Made by a program: the position numbers and the translations under genes
Assembly: GCA_025360685.1 (NCBI GenBank)
Contig: JANYBR010000111.1
Location: 1-16,356 of the forward strand
Reading direction: 5' to 3'
DNA length: 16,356 bases
Source: Pseudomonadota bacterium
GTDB taxonomy: Bacteria; Pseudomonadota; Alphaproteobacteria; Micropepsales; Micropepsaceae
Notes under the pieces: model-generated
What the model was told of the DNA's origin: nothing
Seen by the model: only the letters and a program-made list of their open reading frames with translations
Database searches by the model: none
Part shown: positions 6,322-12,883 of the stretch, in pieces
Layout: each line of letters opens with the position of its first letter
Position numbering within the stretch: position 1 is the stretch's first letter

Positions 6322-7257
6322 GTGGGATCGAGGGCCATGGCCAGCGACGGCGCGGTCATTATCAAGCGTATCAAGAAAAGCGGACACGGCGGCCATCATG
6401 GCGGCGCGTGGAAAGTCGCCTACGCCGACTTCGTCACGGCCATGATGGCGTTCTTCCTGCTCATGTGGCTGATCAACACAACGACGCCGGAACAAAAGCG
6501 GGGCATTGCCGACTATTTCGCGCCGCAAAGCATCGCCGAGACTGTCAGCGGCGCCGGCGGTGTTCTCGGCGGCAAGGTGATGGGCGAGGAAAGCTCGCGA
6601 GCTGGCGGCGCTGCTTCGGTCTTCCAGAAGAACAGCCCCTCCTCTCCCACCAACCCGACCCATTCCACCCAAGCTGGTTCGGTGCATGGCGGTGCGGCGA
6701 ATGCGAGCGGCCAAGGCGCCGACGCAGCCTCGGACAGTCACTCGAGCGCGTCCGCACAGGACGGCGATTTCGCGCACGCCGCGGAAGCGATCCACCAGGC
6801 GATTCACGACAATCCCGACATCGCGGCACTCTCGCGTCAGGTCATGATCGACAACACGCCTGAGGGTTTGCGCATTCAACTCGTGGATCAGGATGGCCGG
6901 CCGATGTTTCAGCAGGGTACTTCCGAGCCCATGCCCTATACAAAGCGTCTCCTGGCAGAAGTCGGACGAATCATCGACCGACTGCCCAATCGCGTTTCAA
7001 TCAGCGGCCACACCGAAGCGGCAACGTTCGAAGGGCCGAACGGCACGACGAACTGGGAACTCTCCTCAGCCCGCGCCAACGCCGCCCGAGCGCTGCTTGC
7101 CGCCGGCGGGCTGGTGCAGGACCGGATCTACGAAGTGGCGGGAAAAGCGGGCTCCGAGCCGCTGCTTCCCGAGGACCCCAACGCCTCTGCCAACCGGCGC
7201 CTTAGCATTGTTCTGCTGCGCGAAGCCCCGCCCGTTCCGCCTGGTCATCAACTCTAA
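6322..7257 (+). CDS. motB: Flagellar motor stator protein MotB
   Basis: MotB forms with MotA the ion-conducting stator and anchors it to peptidoglycan. The N-terminus has GHGGHHGGAWKVAYADFVTAMMAFFLLMWLINTT: a short basic cytoplasmic tail, then one transmembrane helix (about residues 35-53) with the ion-carrying Asp36 in YADF, equivalent to Asp32 of Escherichia coli MotB. A Gly/Ala/Ser-rich linker spans about 85-155. The C-terminal OmpA/MotB peptidoglycan-binding domain includes VSISGHTEAA and NWELSSARANAARALLAAGGL. I annotate the GTG at 6322 because GAGGG lies 8 nt upstream. ATG 6337 (MASDGAVIIKR) is the alternative but has a GAGGG only 2 nt away. The length is 311 residues from the GTG. No motA is adjacent. 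The gene diverges from the flavin reductase gene. Confidence 0.94.
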   Translation: MGSRAMASDGAVIIKRIKKSGHGGHHGGAWKVAYADFVTAMMAFFLLMWLINTTTPEQKRGIADYFAPQSIAETVSGAGGVLGGKVMGEESSRAGGAASVFQKNSPSSPTNPTHSTQAGSVHGGAANASGQGADAASDSHSSASAQDGDFAHAAEAIHQAIHDNPDIAALSRQVMIDNTPEGLRIQLVDQDGRPMFQQGTSEPMPYTKRLLAEVGRIIDRLPNRVSISGHTEAATFEGPNGTTNWELSSARANAARALLAAGGLVQDRIYEVAGKAGSEPLLPEDPNASANRRLSIVLLREAPPVPPGHQL

Positions 7258-7337
7258 CTTGCAATTCTCAGCCAGCGGGCTGGCGTTAACCGGCTGACCT
7301 TTGACATAATTCGGACTGTGGGCCTTCGGATTGAGAT

Positions 7338-8069
7338 GTGACCGATCAAACCAACACACGCATACCGCAGTTTTTTCTGACGCCAGGCGGGCCCTGCCCG
7401 TATTTGCCTGGACAGACCGAACGCAAGGTGTTCGCGCGCCTCACCGGAACCTATGCCCAGCCGCTCAGCGAAGCGCTTACGCACTCCGGCTTCCGCCGCA
7501 GCCAATCGATCGCCTACCGGCCGGCCTGCGAGGGCTGCTCGGCTTGTGTGTCCGTGCGTATTCTGGCCGGAGAGTTCGAGCATTCGCGCAACCAGCGGCG
7601 GATCGCGCGCCGCAATGAGGATCTGGTACGCAGCGAAGTCGTTGCCGAAGCCACGCGCGAACAGTTCGCGCTGCTGCGTACCTATCTCGACTCGCGTCAT
7701 TCCGGTGGCGGCATGTCGGACATGGGACTGTTCGACTATGTCGCGATGGTCGAGGAGACACCTGTCGATACTCAAATCATCGAATACCGGCGCCACAGTC
7801 ATGATGGTAAGCCTGGTCCGCTGATCGCCTGCGCTCTCACCGATCTGCTGCGCGATGGTCTGTCGATGGTCTACAGTTTTTTCCATCCGGGCGAGGACGA
7901 ACGCAGTCTGGGAACCCACATGATCCTCGATCACGTCCGCGAGGCGCGCGACCGCGAACTGCCGCACGTCTACCTCGGATATTGGGTCGAAGGCAGCGAG
8001 AAGATGTCTTACAAGACACGCTTCAAGCCGATGGAAGCGCTCGGCCGCGACGGCTGGCGGCGAATCTAA
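7338..8069 (+). CDS. bpt: Aspartate/glutamate leucyltransferase Bpt (N-end rule)
   Basis: This is a leucyl-tRNA:protein transferase that adds leucine to proteins with N-terminal Asp or Glu, marking them for ClpS/ClpAP degradation. It is homologous to eukaryotic ATE1. The N-terminal ATE domain shows FFLTPGGPCPYLPGQTERKVF with Cys20, and SIAYRPACEGCSACVSVRI with Cys64, Cys67 and Cys70, the conserved cysteine cluster. The C-terminal GNAT-like domain has YSFFHPGEDERSLGTHMILDH and YLGYWVEGSEKMSYKTRFKPME. The length is 243 residues, typical of Bpt. Translation starts at GTG 7338 (MTDQTNTRIPQFFLT), which matches the usual start of the family; the ribosome-binding site is poor. Its stop codon overlaps the stop of the convergent acetyltransferase gene. 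Confidence 0.95.
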   Translation: MTDQTNTRIPQFFLTPGGPCPYLPGQTERKVFARLTGTYAQPLSEALTHSGFRRSQSIAYRPACEGCSACVSVRILAGEFEHSRNQRRIARRNEDLVRSEVVAEATREQFALLRTYLDSRHSGGGMSDMGLFDYVAMVEETPVDTQIIEYRRHSHDGKPGPLIACALTDLLRDGLSMVYSFFHPGEDERSLGTHMILDHVREARDRELPHVYLGYWVEGSEKMSYKTRFKPMEALGRDGWRRI

Positions 8070-8563
8070 TCGCTGGCGGACACCGTCCGGAACATTTGCA
8101 ACTCGTCATAGTATGTGCCGTCGACCAGCAGAGAGCGCGGCGTCCGGCCGATCGTGCGAAATCCGTGCCGCTCATAAAACTTGATTGCGCGCGCGTTCGA
8201 CGCCTCGACGGTCAGCACGACCTGCTCGACGTGCAAAGTTGCGTGCTCGACAAATGCCTTCATGAGTTCATCGGCCAGGCCGGAACCGCGCGCATCCTTG
8301 CGCACATACATCGAACCGAGGTGACCTGTATGGCGCGTCTTGCTCGAGGCTTCGGTCGAAAATGCCGCCATGCCGCAGAGCCCGCCGTCAAGCTTGCCGC
8401 CGAACCAGACGCGGTTCTTGAGCCGCTCGCGCCAGTCGTTCGCGGTCAATTTGCTCTCGATTTCCGGGTCCGCCGAGAATGCGGTCGGATGCAACAACAA
8501 CGCTTCGCGGCGGATGCTTTGCAGTGCCACCGCATCGTCCGGAGTGAGACGCACGACCGTCAT
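8066..8563 (-). CDS. GNAT-family N-acetyltransferase
   Basis: The 165-residue protein is a GNAT acyl-CoA-dependent acetyltransferase of unknown substrate. The acetyl-CoA pyrophosphate loop is visible as LGSMYVRKDARGSGLADELM (Q/R-x-x-G-x-G/A pattern RGSGLA at about residues 104-109). It is followed by VVLTVEASNARAIKFYERHGF, the classical motif B with the Asn-x-x-Ala-x-x-x-Tyr signature. The frame is open to 8704, but the N-terminal extension there is low-complexity and lies inside metG. ATG 8563 overlaps the metG stop as ATGA, which suggests translational coupling and fits the family's usual length. The 3' ends of this gene and bpt overlap by 3 bp and face each other, leaving no room for a separate terminator. 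Confidence 0.9.
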   Translation of the reverse strand: MTVVRLTPDDAVALQSIRREALLLHPTAFSADPEIESKLTANDWRERLKNRVWFGGKLDGGLCGMAAFSTEASSKTRHTGHLGSMYVRKDARGSGLADELMKAFVEHATLHVEQVVLTVEASNARAIKFYERHGFRTIGRTPRSLLVDGTYYDELQMFRTVSASD

Positions 8564-10281
8564 GACTCGCCCATGCCGCCAAAGCGCAATTGCCAGTCGG
8601 CGACCTGTTCGTCCGTAATTTTTGCGAACAGAACGTCCGGCGGATTGATTGCCTGACCTGGTTCGAGCTGATCCAGAAATTCCTTCATCGGTTCGTCGGG
8701 CCATGGAATGACGGGCGGCGAATCCTGAATGGCGTGATGGATCGCGCGGGCGGCGTTCGGCATCACGGGCCAGGCGAGATGTCCGAAAAGATGGACGAGG
8801 TTCAGGCCCATGCGGATACCCACCGCGGCCTGGGCCCGGTCATTCTTGAAATGCGTCCAGGGCGCAGAGCGCGTGATGTATTCATTGGCTGCAACCCAGA
8901 TCGCGCGCAATTCACCCAATGCTTTGCGAAATTCGAGCGCCTCGAGATAGTCCGTATACTGTGCAACCCGCCTATCAAGCTCTGCGCATAGAGCGTTTTC
9001 GTCTTCGCCATATACGCCCTCCGAAGGCACTTTGCCGTCGAAGCGCGCGACGCAGAACTTGGTCACGCGATTGACAAAGTTGCCCAGCACATCCGCCAGG
9101 TCCTTGTTGATCACACCCGCGAAATGCTCCCACGTGAAATTGCTGTCCGAACTCTCCGGCGCGTTGGCCATGAGATAGTAGCGCCAGTAGTCGGCCGGCA
9201 GGATCTCCAGCGCCGAGTCCATGAACAGGCCCCGCTTTCCAGAGGTGGAGAACTTCCCGCCGTCATAGTTGATGTAATTGAATCCCTTGAGCCGATCGAC
9301 GAGCTTCCAAGGCTCGCCGGTGCCCATGATCATCGCCGGAAATATGATGGTGTGGAACGGTACATTGTCCTTGCCCATGAACTCGAAATAGGTCACGTCC
9401 TTGGCCTTGTCGCCGTACCACCAGTCGCGCCAGGCATCGTCGCCGAGACTGTTCTTGTCGGCCCACTCCTTTGTCGCGCCGATATATTCGATCGGCGCGT
9501 CAAACCAGACGTAGAATACTTTCCCCTTCAGCTGTCCGCCGGCGATGTCGTCAGGCACCGGAATGCCCCACTCCAGATCACGCGTGATGCCGCGATCCTG
9601 CAGCCCCTCGTCCAGCCACTTGTTGGCAATCGACGTCACCAGCACCGGCCAGTCGTGGACATGGCCGGCGATCCAGGCGCGCAACTTGTCGACAAACTTC
9701 GACTGCTTCAGGAAGAGATGCTGACTGTCGCGGATCTCGATGTCCCTGGCGCCGGAAACCGCCGAACGCGGATCGATCAGGTCGATTGGATCGAGGACGC
9801 GCGTGCAGTTCTCGCATTGGTCGCCGCGCGCGCGGTCATAGCCGCAGTGCGGACACGTTCCGATGACGTAGCGGTCGGGAAGAAACCGCCCGTCCGTCGC
9901 CGAATAGGCCTGTTTGGTGGTGCGAACCTCCAGAAGCCCATTTTTCCACAGCGCACGCGCAAAATGTTCCGTCAATGCCCGGTTCTGCGGCGATGACGAG
10001 CGCCCGAAATGATCCCAGGAGAGTCCAAAGCGGTCACCCAAATCCTTCTGAACGGCGTGCCACTTGTCGCAATACTCCTTGACGGCGATCCCATCTTCGG
10101 CAGCGGCGAGCTCAATCGGCGCGCCATGCTCGTCCGTCGCGCAGATCGACAAGGTGTCATAGCCGCGCGCGCGGCAAAAGCGGGCAAACACGTCGGCCGG
10201 AAGCATCGAGCCGACGAGATTGCCCAGATGCTTGACGCCATTGACGCTCGGTATGGCACTGGTGATCAGGACGCGTTTCAT
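8560..10281 (-). CDS. metG: Methionyl-tRNA synthetase
   Basis: MetG charges initiator and elongator tRNA-Met with methionine in the cytoplasm. This is a class I synthetase: the N-terminus MKRVLITSAIPSVNGVKHLGN carries the HIGH equivalent HLGN (residues 18-21). A zinc-knuckle CPHC...CENC is at Cys143, Cys146, Cys156 and Cys159. The KMSKS loop is represented by KFSTS (residues 343-347), a variant known in one MetG subgroup. The C-terminal part is the anticodon-binding helical domain; there is no tRNA-binding EMAP-like extension. An upstream in-frame start at 10341 exists, but the conserved N-terminus begins at ATG 10281, giving 573 residues. Its ribosome-binding site is weak. The stop codon overlaps the start of the GNAT gene. 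Confidence 0.96.
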   Translation of the reverse strand: MKRVLITSAIPSVNGVKHLGNLVGSMLPADVFARFCRARGYDTLSICATDEHGAPIELAAAEDGIAVKEYCDKWHAVQKDLGDRFGLSWDHFGRSSSPQNRALTEHFARALWKNGLLEVRTTKQAYSATDGRFLPDRYVIGTCPHCGYDRARGDQCENCTRVLDPIDLIDPRSAVSGARDIEIRDSQHLFLKQSKFVDKLRAWIAGHVHDWPVLVTSIANKWLDEGLQDRGITRDLEWGIPVPDDIAGGQLKGKVFYVWFDAPIEYIGATKEWADKNSLGDDAWRDWWYGDKAKDVTYFEFMGKDNVPFHTIIFPAMIMGTGEPWKLVDRLKGFNYINYDGGKFSTSGKRGLFMDSALEILPADYWRYYLMANAPESSDSNFTWEHFAGVINKDLADVLGNFVNRVTKFCVARFDGKVPSEGVYGEDENALCAELDRRVAQYTDYLEALEFRKALGELRAIWVAANEYITRSAPWTHFKNDRAQAAVGIRMGLNLVHLFGHLAWPVMPNAARAIHHAIQDSPPVIPWPDEPMKEFLDQLEPGQAINPPDVLFAKITDEQVADWQLRFGGMGES

Positions 10282-10355
10282 ATTGCCGTGGCTGCTCTTT
10301 GTGGGGGGCGGGAGATTAACTTCCCGAGCGAATCCGTCCACCCTTAAGCACCTCA

Positions 10356-10376
10356 GGGCTGCTTTGCAAAGTGCCC
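10356..10376. repeat. Palindrome upstream of the DUF502 gene
   Basis: The segment has the structure GGGC-TG-CTTTGCAAAG-T-GCCC: a perfect 10-bp palindrome inside a 4-bp inverted repeat. It lies 17-37 nt upstream of the DUF502 start, between divergent genes. It could be an operator or a leader hairpin; nothing identifies the partner. Confidence 0.4.
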
Positions 10377-10392
10377 GTCAGGCGGGACAGAC

Positions 10393-11067
10393 ATGACCGA
10401 CGCGCCGGCGCGCCATCGCCACCTGCAGGCGAACTTTCAAGCCAACCTGATTGCGGGCCTGCTGACCGTCACGCCGCTGATCATCGTGTGGCTGGTTTTC
10501 GATTTCTTCCTGACCACGCTGTCAAGCTGGGGTCACCCCTTGGCGGTCGAACTCACAGTATTTCTCGACATCAATTTTCCCGTTCTCAAGCCATGGCTGG
10601 ACAATGACGCGTTCCGTTATGCGATCGGCGTGATCGTGGCGATGCTGGCACTCTACACCATAGGCGCGCTGGCGAGCCGCGTCGTCGGCCAGCAGCTGAT
10701 CGTGCTGCTCGAAGCCATCATCACCCGTATCCCTGGCGTGCAGATGGTCTACTCGGCCGCCAAGAAACTGGTCGACGTGCTGCGCCAGAAACCGGGAGGT
10801 GCCCAGCGTGTTGTGTTGCTCGATTTCCCGAGCCAGGGCCTGAAGGCCATCGGCTTCGTCATGCACACATTTCCTGACGCCAATACCGGCGAGATGCTCG
10901 CCGCGGTCTATGTGCCAACCGCGCCCAACCCGACCTCGGGTTATCTGCAGATCGTGCCCTATGCCCGCTTGATCCAGACAGACCTGCAAAGCGACCAGGC
11001 GATGTCCATGATCTTATCGGGCGGCGCTGTGACGCCGGATCATATTTCGCTGGTGGGAAAGAGCTGA
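10393..11067 (+). CDS. DUF502 family membrane protein
   Basis: The 224-residue protein belongs to the DUF502 family (COG2928), inner-membrane proteins of unknown function that are widespread in Proteobacteria and chloroplast-bearing plants. Two transmembrane helices are visible, at about residues 18-41 (LIAGLLTVTPLIIVWLVFDFFLTT) and 74-96 (FRYAIGVIVAMLALYTIGALAS). The family signatures are ANLIAGLLTVTPLIIVW, TRIPGVQMVYSAAKKLVDVL and the PTAPNPTSGYLQIVP stretch. Start ATG 10393 has AGGCGGG about 8 nt upstream. The gene diverges from metG and is followed 42 bp later by tRNA-Thr; context does not point to a role. The C-terminal half, beginning near the GGAQRVVLLDFP stretch, is probably cytoplasmic or surface-associated. 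Confidence 0.9.
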   Translation: MTDAPARHRHLQANFQANLIAGLLTVTPLIIVWLVFDFFLTTLSSWGHPLAVELTVFLDINFPVLKPWLDNDAFRYAIGVIVAMLALYTIGALASRVVGQQLIVLLEAIITRIPGVQMVYSAAKKLVDVLRQKPGGAQRVVLLDFPSQGLKAIGFVMHTFPDANTGEMLAAVYVPTAPNPTSGYLQIVPYARLIQTDLQSDQAMSMILSGGAVTPDHISLVGKS

Positions 11068-11071
11068 GCCG

Positions 11072-11100
11072 TTGCGCCGATCCTTCGGCCAGCGTATTTC
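11072..11100 (+). promoter_or_regulatory. Possible promoter of tRNA-Thr
   Basis: TTGCGC (11072-11077) and TATTTC (11095-11100) are 17 bp apart and sit just upstream of the tRNA gene. The predicted start near 11107 would leave only about 3 nt of leader, which is short. Transcription by read-through from the DUF502 gene is the alternative. Confidence 0.35.
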
Positions 11101-11109
11101 ACGCCCCAC

Positions 11110-11182
<73 letters not shown>

Positions 11183-11206
11183 CCGGCAATACTCGCGTTG
11201 CTACGC

Positions 11207-11812
11207 CTACTTGATCGTCTTCAACGCAACCGATGTGCCGACGCTGAACATGCCGCCGAGATTCTGGATCGGGCCGAGCGGCTGCACATCGTCGCGCACG
11301 ATCTCGACATGCGGCTCGCCCGAAAGCAGCTTGTGCGTCACTTGGCCGTTTTGGACGAGGACGAGAACCTGCGCGGTCCAGCCGGTTTCGGTGGTGGTGT
11401 GCACGAAGCCGAACACGTCGAGGAAGAGGCTGCCGCTGCGCGAAAAGTCGTGATGCGCAACCTTGAAGACGTAACCCTCACAGGCGGTCCGCGCCATGAT
11501 GCAGTCCTGCACCGCGGGGTCCAGCTTGTCGAAGGCCATCGAGCTGTTGGGCATGAAATGCTCGACAATGTCGAGATAAGATAGAACCTGAACATTCGGC
11601 GTCTTGTCGGCATCGAAGCCAAGACCCGACAGGTCGGTCACCGAAGTGTGCCTGAGCGCGATGCGGTCGAAGGCGTATTGCACCGATTTGTAGGATTGAA
11701 AGGTGGAGGTTCCGATCTCGCTCTGATCGGGCAGCAACATGCCGCCGCAACCGCTCAGCGCGAACACCACCCCGCACGCTGCGATCCAGCGCACACCTTC
11801 TAGCCGCTTCAT
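11207..11812 (-). CDS. Putative lipoprotein of unknown function
   Basis: I do not recognise this family. The 201-residue protein begins with a lipoprotein signal peptide: a basic start (MKRLEGVR), a hydrophobic stretch and the lipobox LSGC with Cys22, followed by GGMLLPDQ. It is therefore probably lipid-anchored in the outer or inner membrane facing the periplasm; there is no Asp right after the Cys that would favour inner-membrane retention. The mature part has no transmembrane helix and two further Cys (DCIMARTACEGYVF) that might form a disulphide. The C-terminal part is beta-rich (TGWTAQVLVLVQNGQVTHKLL). I chose ATG 11812 because GGGG lies 7 nt upstream and the signal peptide starts there; an upstream GTG at 11854 would bury it. 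It diverges from the hydrolase gene. Confidence 0.75.
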   Translation of the reverse strand: MKRLEGVRWIAACGVVFALSGCGGMLLPDQSEIGTSTFQSYKSVQYAFDRIALRHTSVTDLSGLGFDADKTPNVQVLSYLDIVEHFMPNSSMAFDKLDPAVQDCIMARTACEGYVFKVAHHDFSRSGSLFLDVFGFVHTTTETGWTAQVLVLVQNGQVTHKLLSGEPHVEIVRDDVQPLGPIQNLGGMFSVGTSVALKTIK

Positions 11813-12065
11813 GTTTGACCCCAATGCCAAGCGGGATGCTTTGTCCCGTTTCACGCCCTCGGGAACGTTATGTTAATTTTAGTAACCGATCCAGTGACGC
11901 GCCCAACATGGTAAATCCAGCGGCAAACCGCGTGATTCTTCGATTCGAGGCACGCACACTCCCACCCATAGCGGCCCATGAACCCCGCAAGTCGCACCCC
12001 TGCGATGTTGTCTTGACTGGCCGGTAGCCATCGCCACGCTGGCAGAAGAGCCACAGGGGACGAGA
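11813..12065. other. Divergent intergenic region (lipoprotein / hydrolase)
   Basis: These 253 bp lie between two divergent genes and must hold both promoters. An AT-rich patch at about 11868-11887 is the best place for the lipoprotein promoter; on the minus strand it includes TAAAAT, but no well-spaced -35 is seen. The hydrolase ribosome-binding site AGGGGACGAGA lies just before 12066. I see no open reading frame or RNA structure here. Confidence 0.4.
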
Positions 12066-12860
12066 ATGGTAACCTTCACGCGCGAACGAACCGAAAACGG
12101 CGTCACGGAACGTCTCTTCGATCTCACCGTTGCCGGAGAGCGCGTGCCAGCAGTGATCTGGTCACCGGAAGCTGGCCGTGGCGCACGGCCCCTGGTCCTC
12201 ATGGGCCATGGCGGTTCTCAGCACAAGAAGATCGGAACCCTGGCGGCGCGCGCGCGCCAATACGCCCAACGCCTGGGTTACGCCACGCTCGCGATCGATG
12301 CGCCGGGCCATGGCGACCGCATCAGCCGCGAGCAGGCCGAAAAACTGGCCAAAGAGGTCGGCGAGCGCGTGCGCGGGATCGGAGGCACCGGCGGCCCCTC
12401 GGCTGAACTGATGAAAACAATGGCCGAACGCGCCCAACGCGCCGTACCGGAATGGAAGGCGGCACTCGATGCCGCGCAAGAACTCGACTTTGTCGGAAAG
12501 AGCGACGCGGTCGGATATTGGGGAGTGTCGATGGGGACCGCCATTGGTGTTCCGTTCGTGGCAAGCGAACCGCGGATCAAGTGTGCCGTGTTCGGCCTCG
12601 CCGGGTTGCGCGCCGGCGCGACGGCGCTCGAGCAAGCCGCGAACGCCATCACCATTCCCGTCGAATTTGTCTTCCAATGGGAAGACGCCGTTGCGCCGCG
12701 TGAGACAGGTATCGCCTTGTTCAATGCCTTCGCGTCCAAGGAAAAGACGATGCACGTCAATCCGGGTGGACATGTCGAGATTCCAAACTTCGAAGGCGGT
12801 TCGTGGCTGTCGTTTTTTGCGCGCCATCTGGGCATGGTAAAGGCGCACACTCCCGCCTGA
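12066..12860 (+). CDS. Alpha/beta hydrolase (dienelactone hydrolase-like)
   Basis: The 264-residue protein is an alpha/beta-hydrolase, probably an esterase or related enzyme of unknown substrate. The oxyanion-loop motif GHGGS is at residues 47-51. The nucleophile elbow G-V-S-M-G places Ser155 as catalytic serine. Asp207 (FQWEDAVAPRETG) and His236 (NPGGHVEIP) are in the expected positions for the acid and base of the triad. APGHGDR (79-85) is the usual strand-4/loop signature. No signal peptide or membrane segment is present, so it should be cytoplasmic. The insertion between residues 86 and 128 is a helical lid rich in charged residues. Start ATG 12066 follows a good purine-rich site (CAGGGGACGAGA). 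It converges with the TetR-Sel1 gene, 23 bp apart, with no clear terminator. Confidence 0.9.
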   Translation: MVTFTRERTENGVTERLFDLTVAGERVPAVIWSPEAGRGARPLVLMGHGGSQHKKIGTLAARARQYAQRLGYATLAIDAPGHGDRISREQAEKLAKEVGERVRGIGGTGGPSAELMKTMAERAQRAVPEWKAALDAAQELDFVGKSDAVGYWGVSMGTAIGVPFVASEPRIKCAVFGLAGLRAGATALEQAANAITIPVEFVFQWEDAVAPRETGIALFNAFASKEKTMHVNPGGHVEIPNFEGGSWLSFFARHLGMVKAHTPA

Positions 12861-12883
12861 ACTGCGCAGACTATAGGCCGCGG

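Noticed and set aside
6148..6879. Minus-strand open frame spanning the flavin reductase start and motB
   Set aside because: It overlaps two well-supported genes and its product is Arg-rich with no motif.
7268..7297. TCAGCC/GGCTGA inverted repeat just after motB
   Set aside because: A 6-bp stem with an 18-nt loop and no T-tract; overlapping alternative pairs (CAGCC/GGCTG) suggest chance in GC-rich sequence.
9241..9255. KFSTS in MetG instead of KMSKS, as a possible inactivating change
   Set aside because: This variant is known in a subgroup of functional bacterial methionyl-tRNA synthetases, and all other motifs are intact.
9124..9996. Plus-strand open frame of 290 codons opposite metG
   Set aside because: metG is certain on the other strand; the antisense product has shadow-like composition and no domain.
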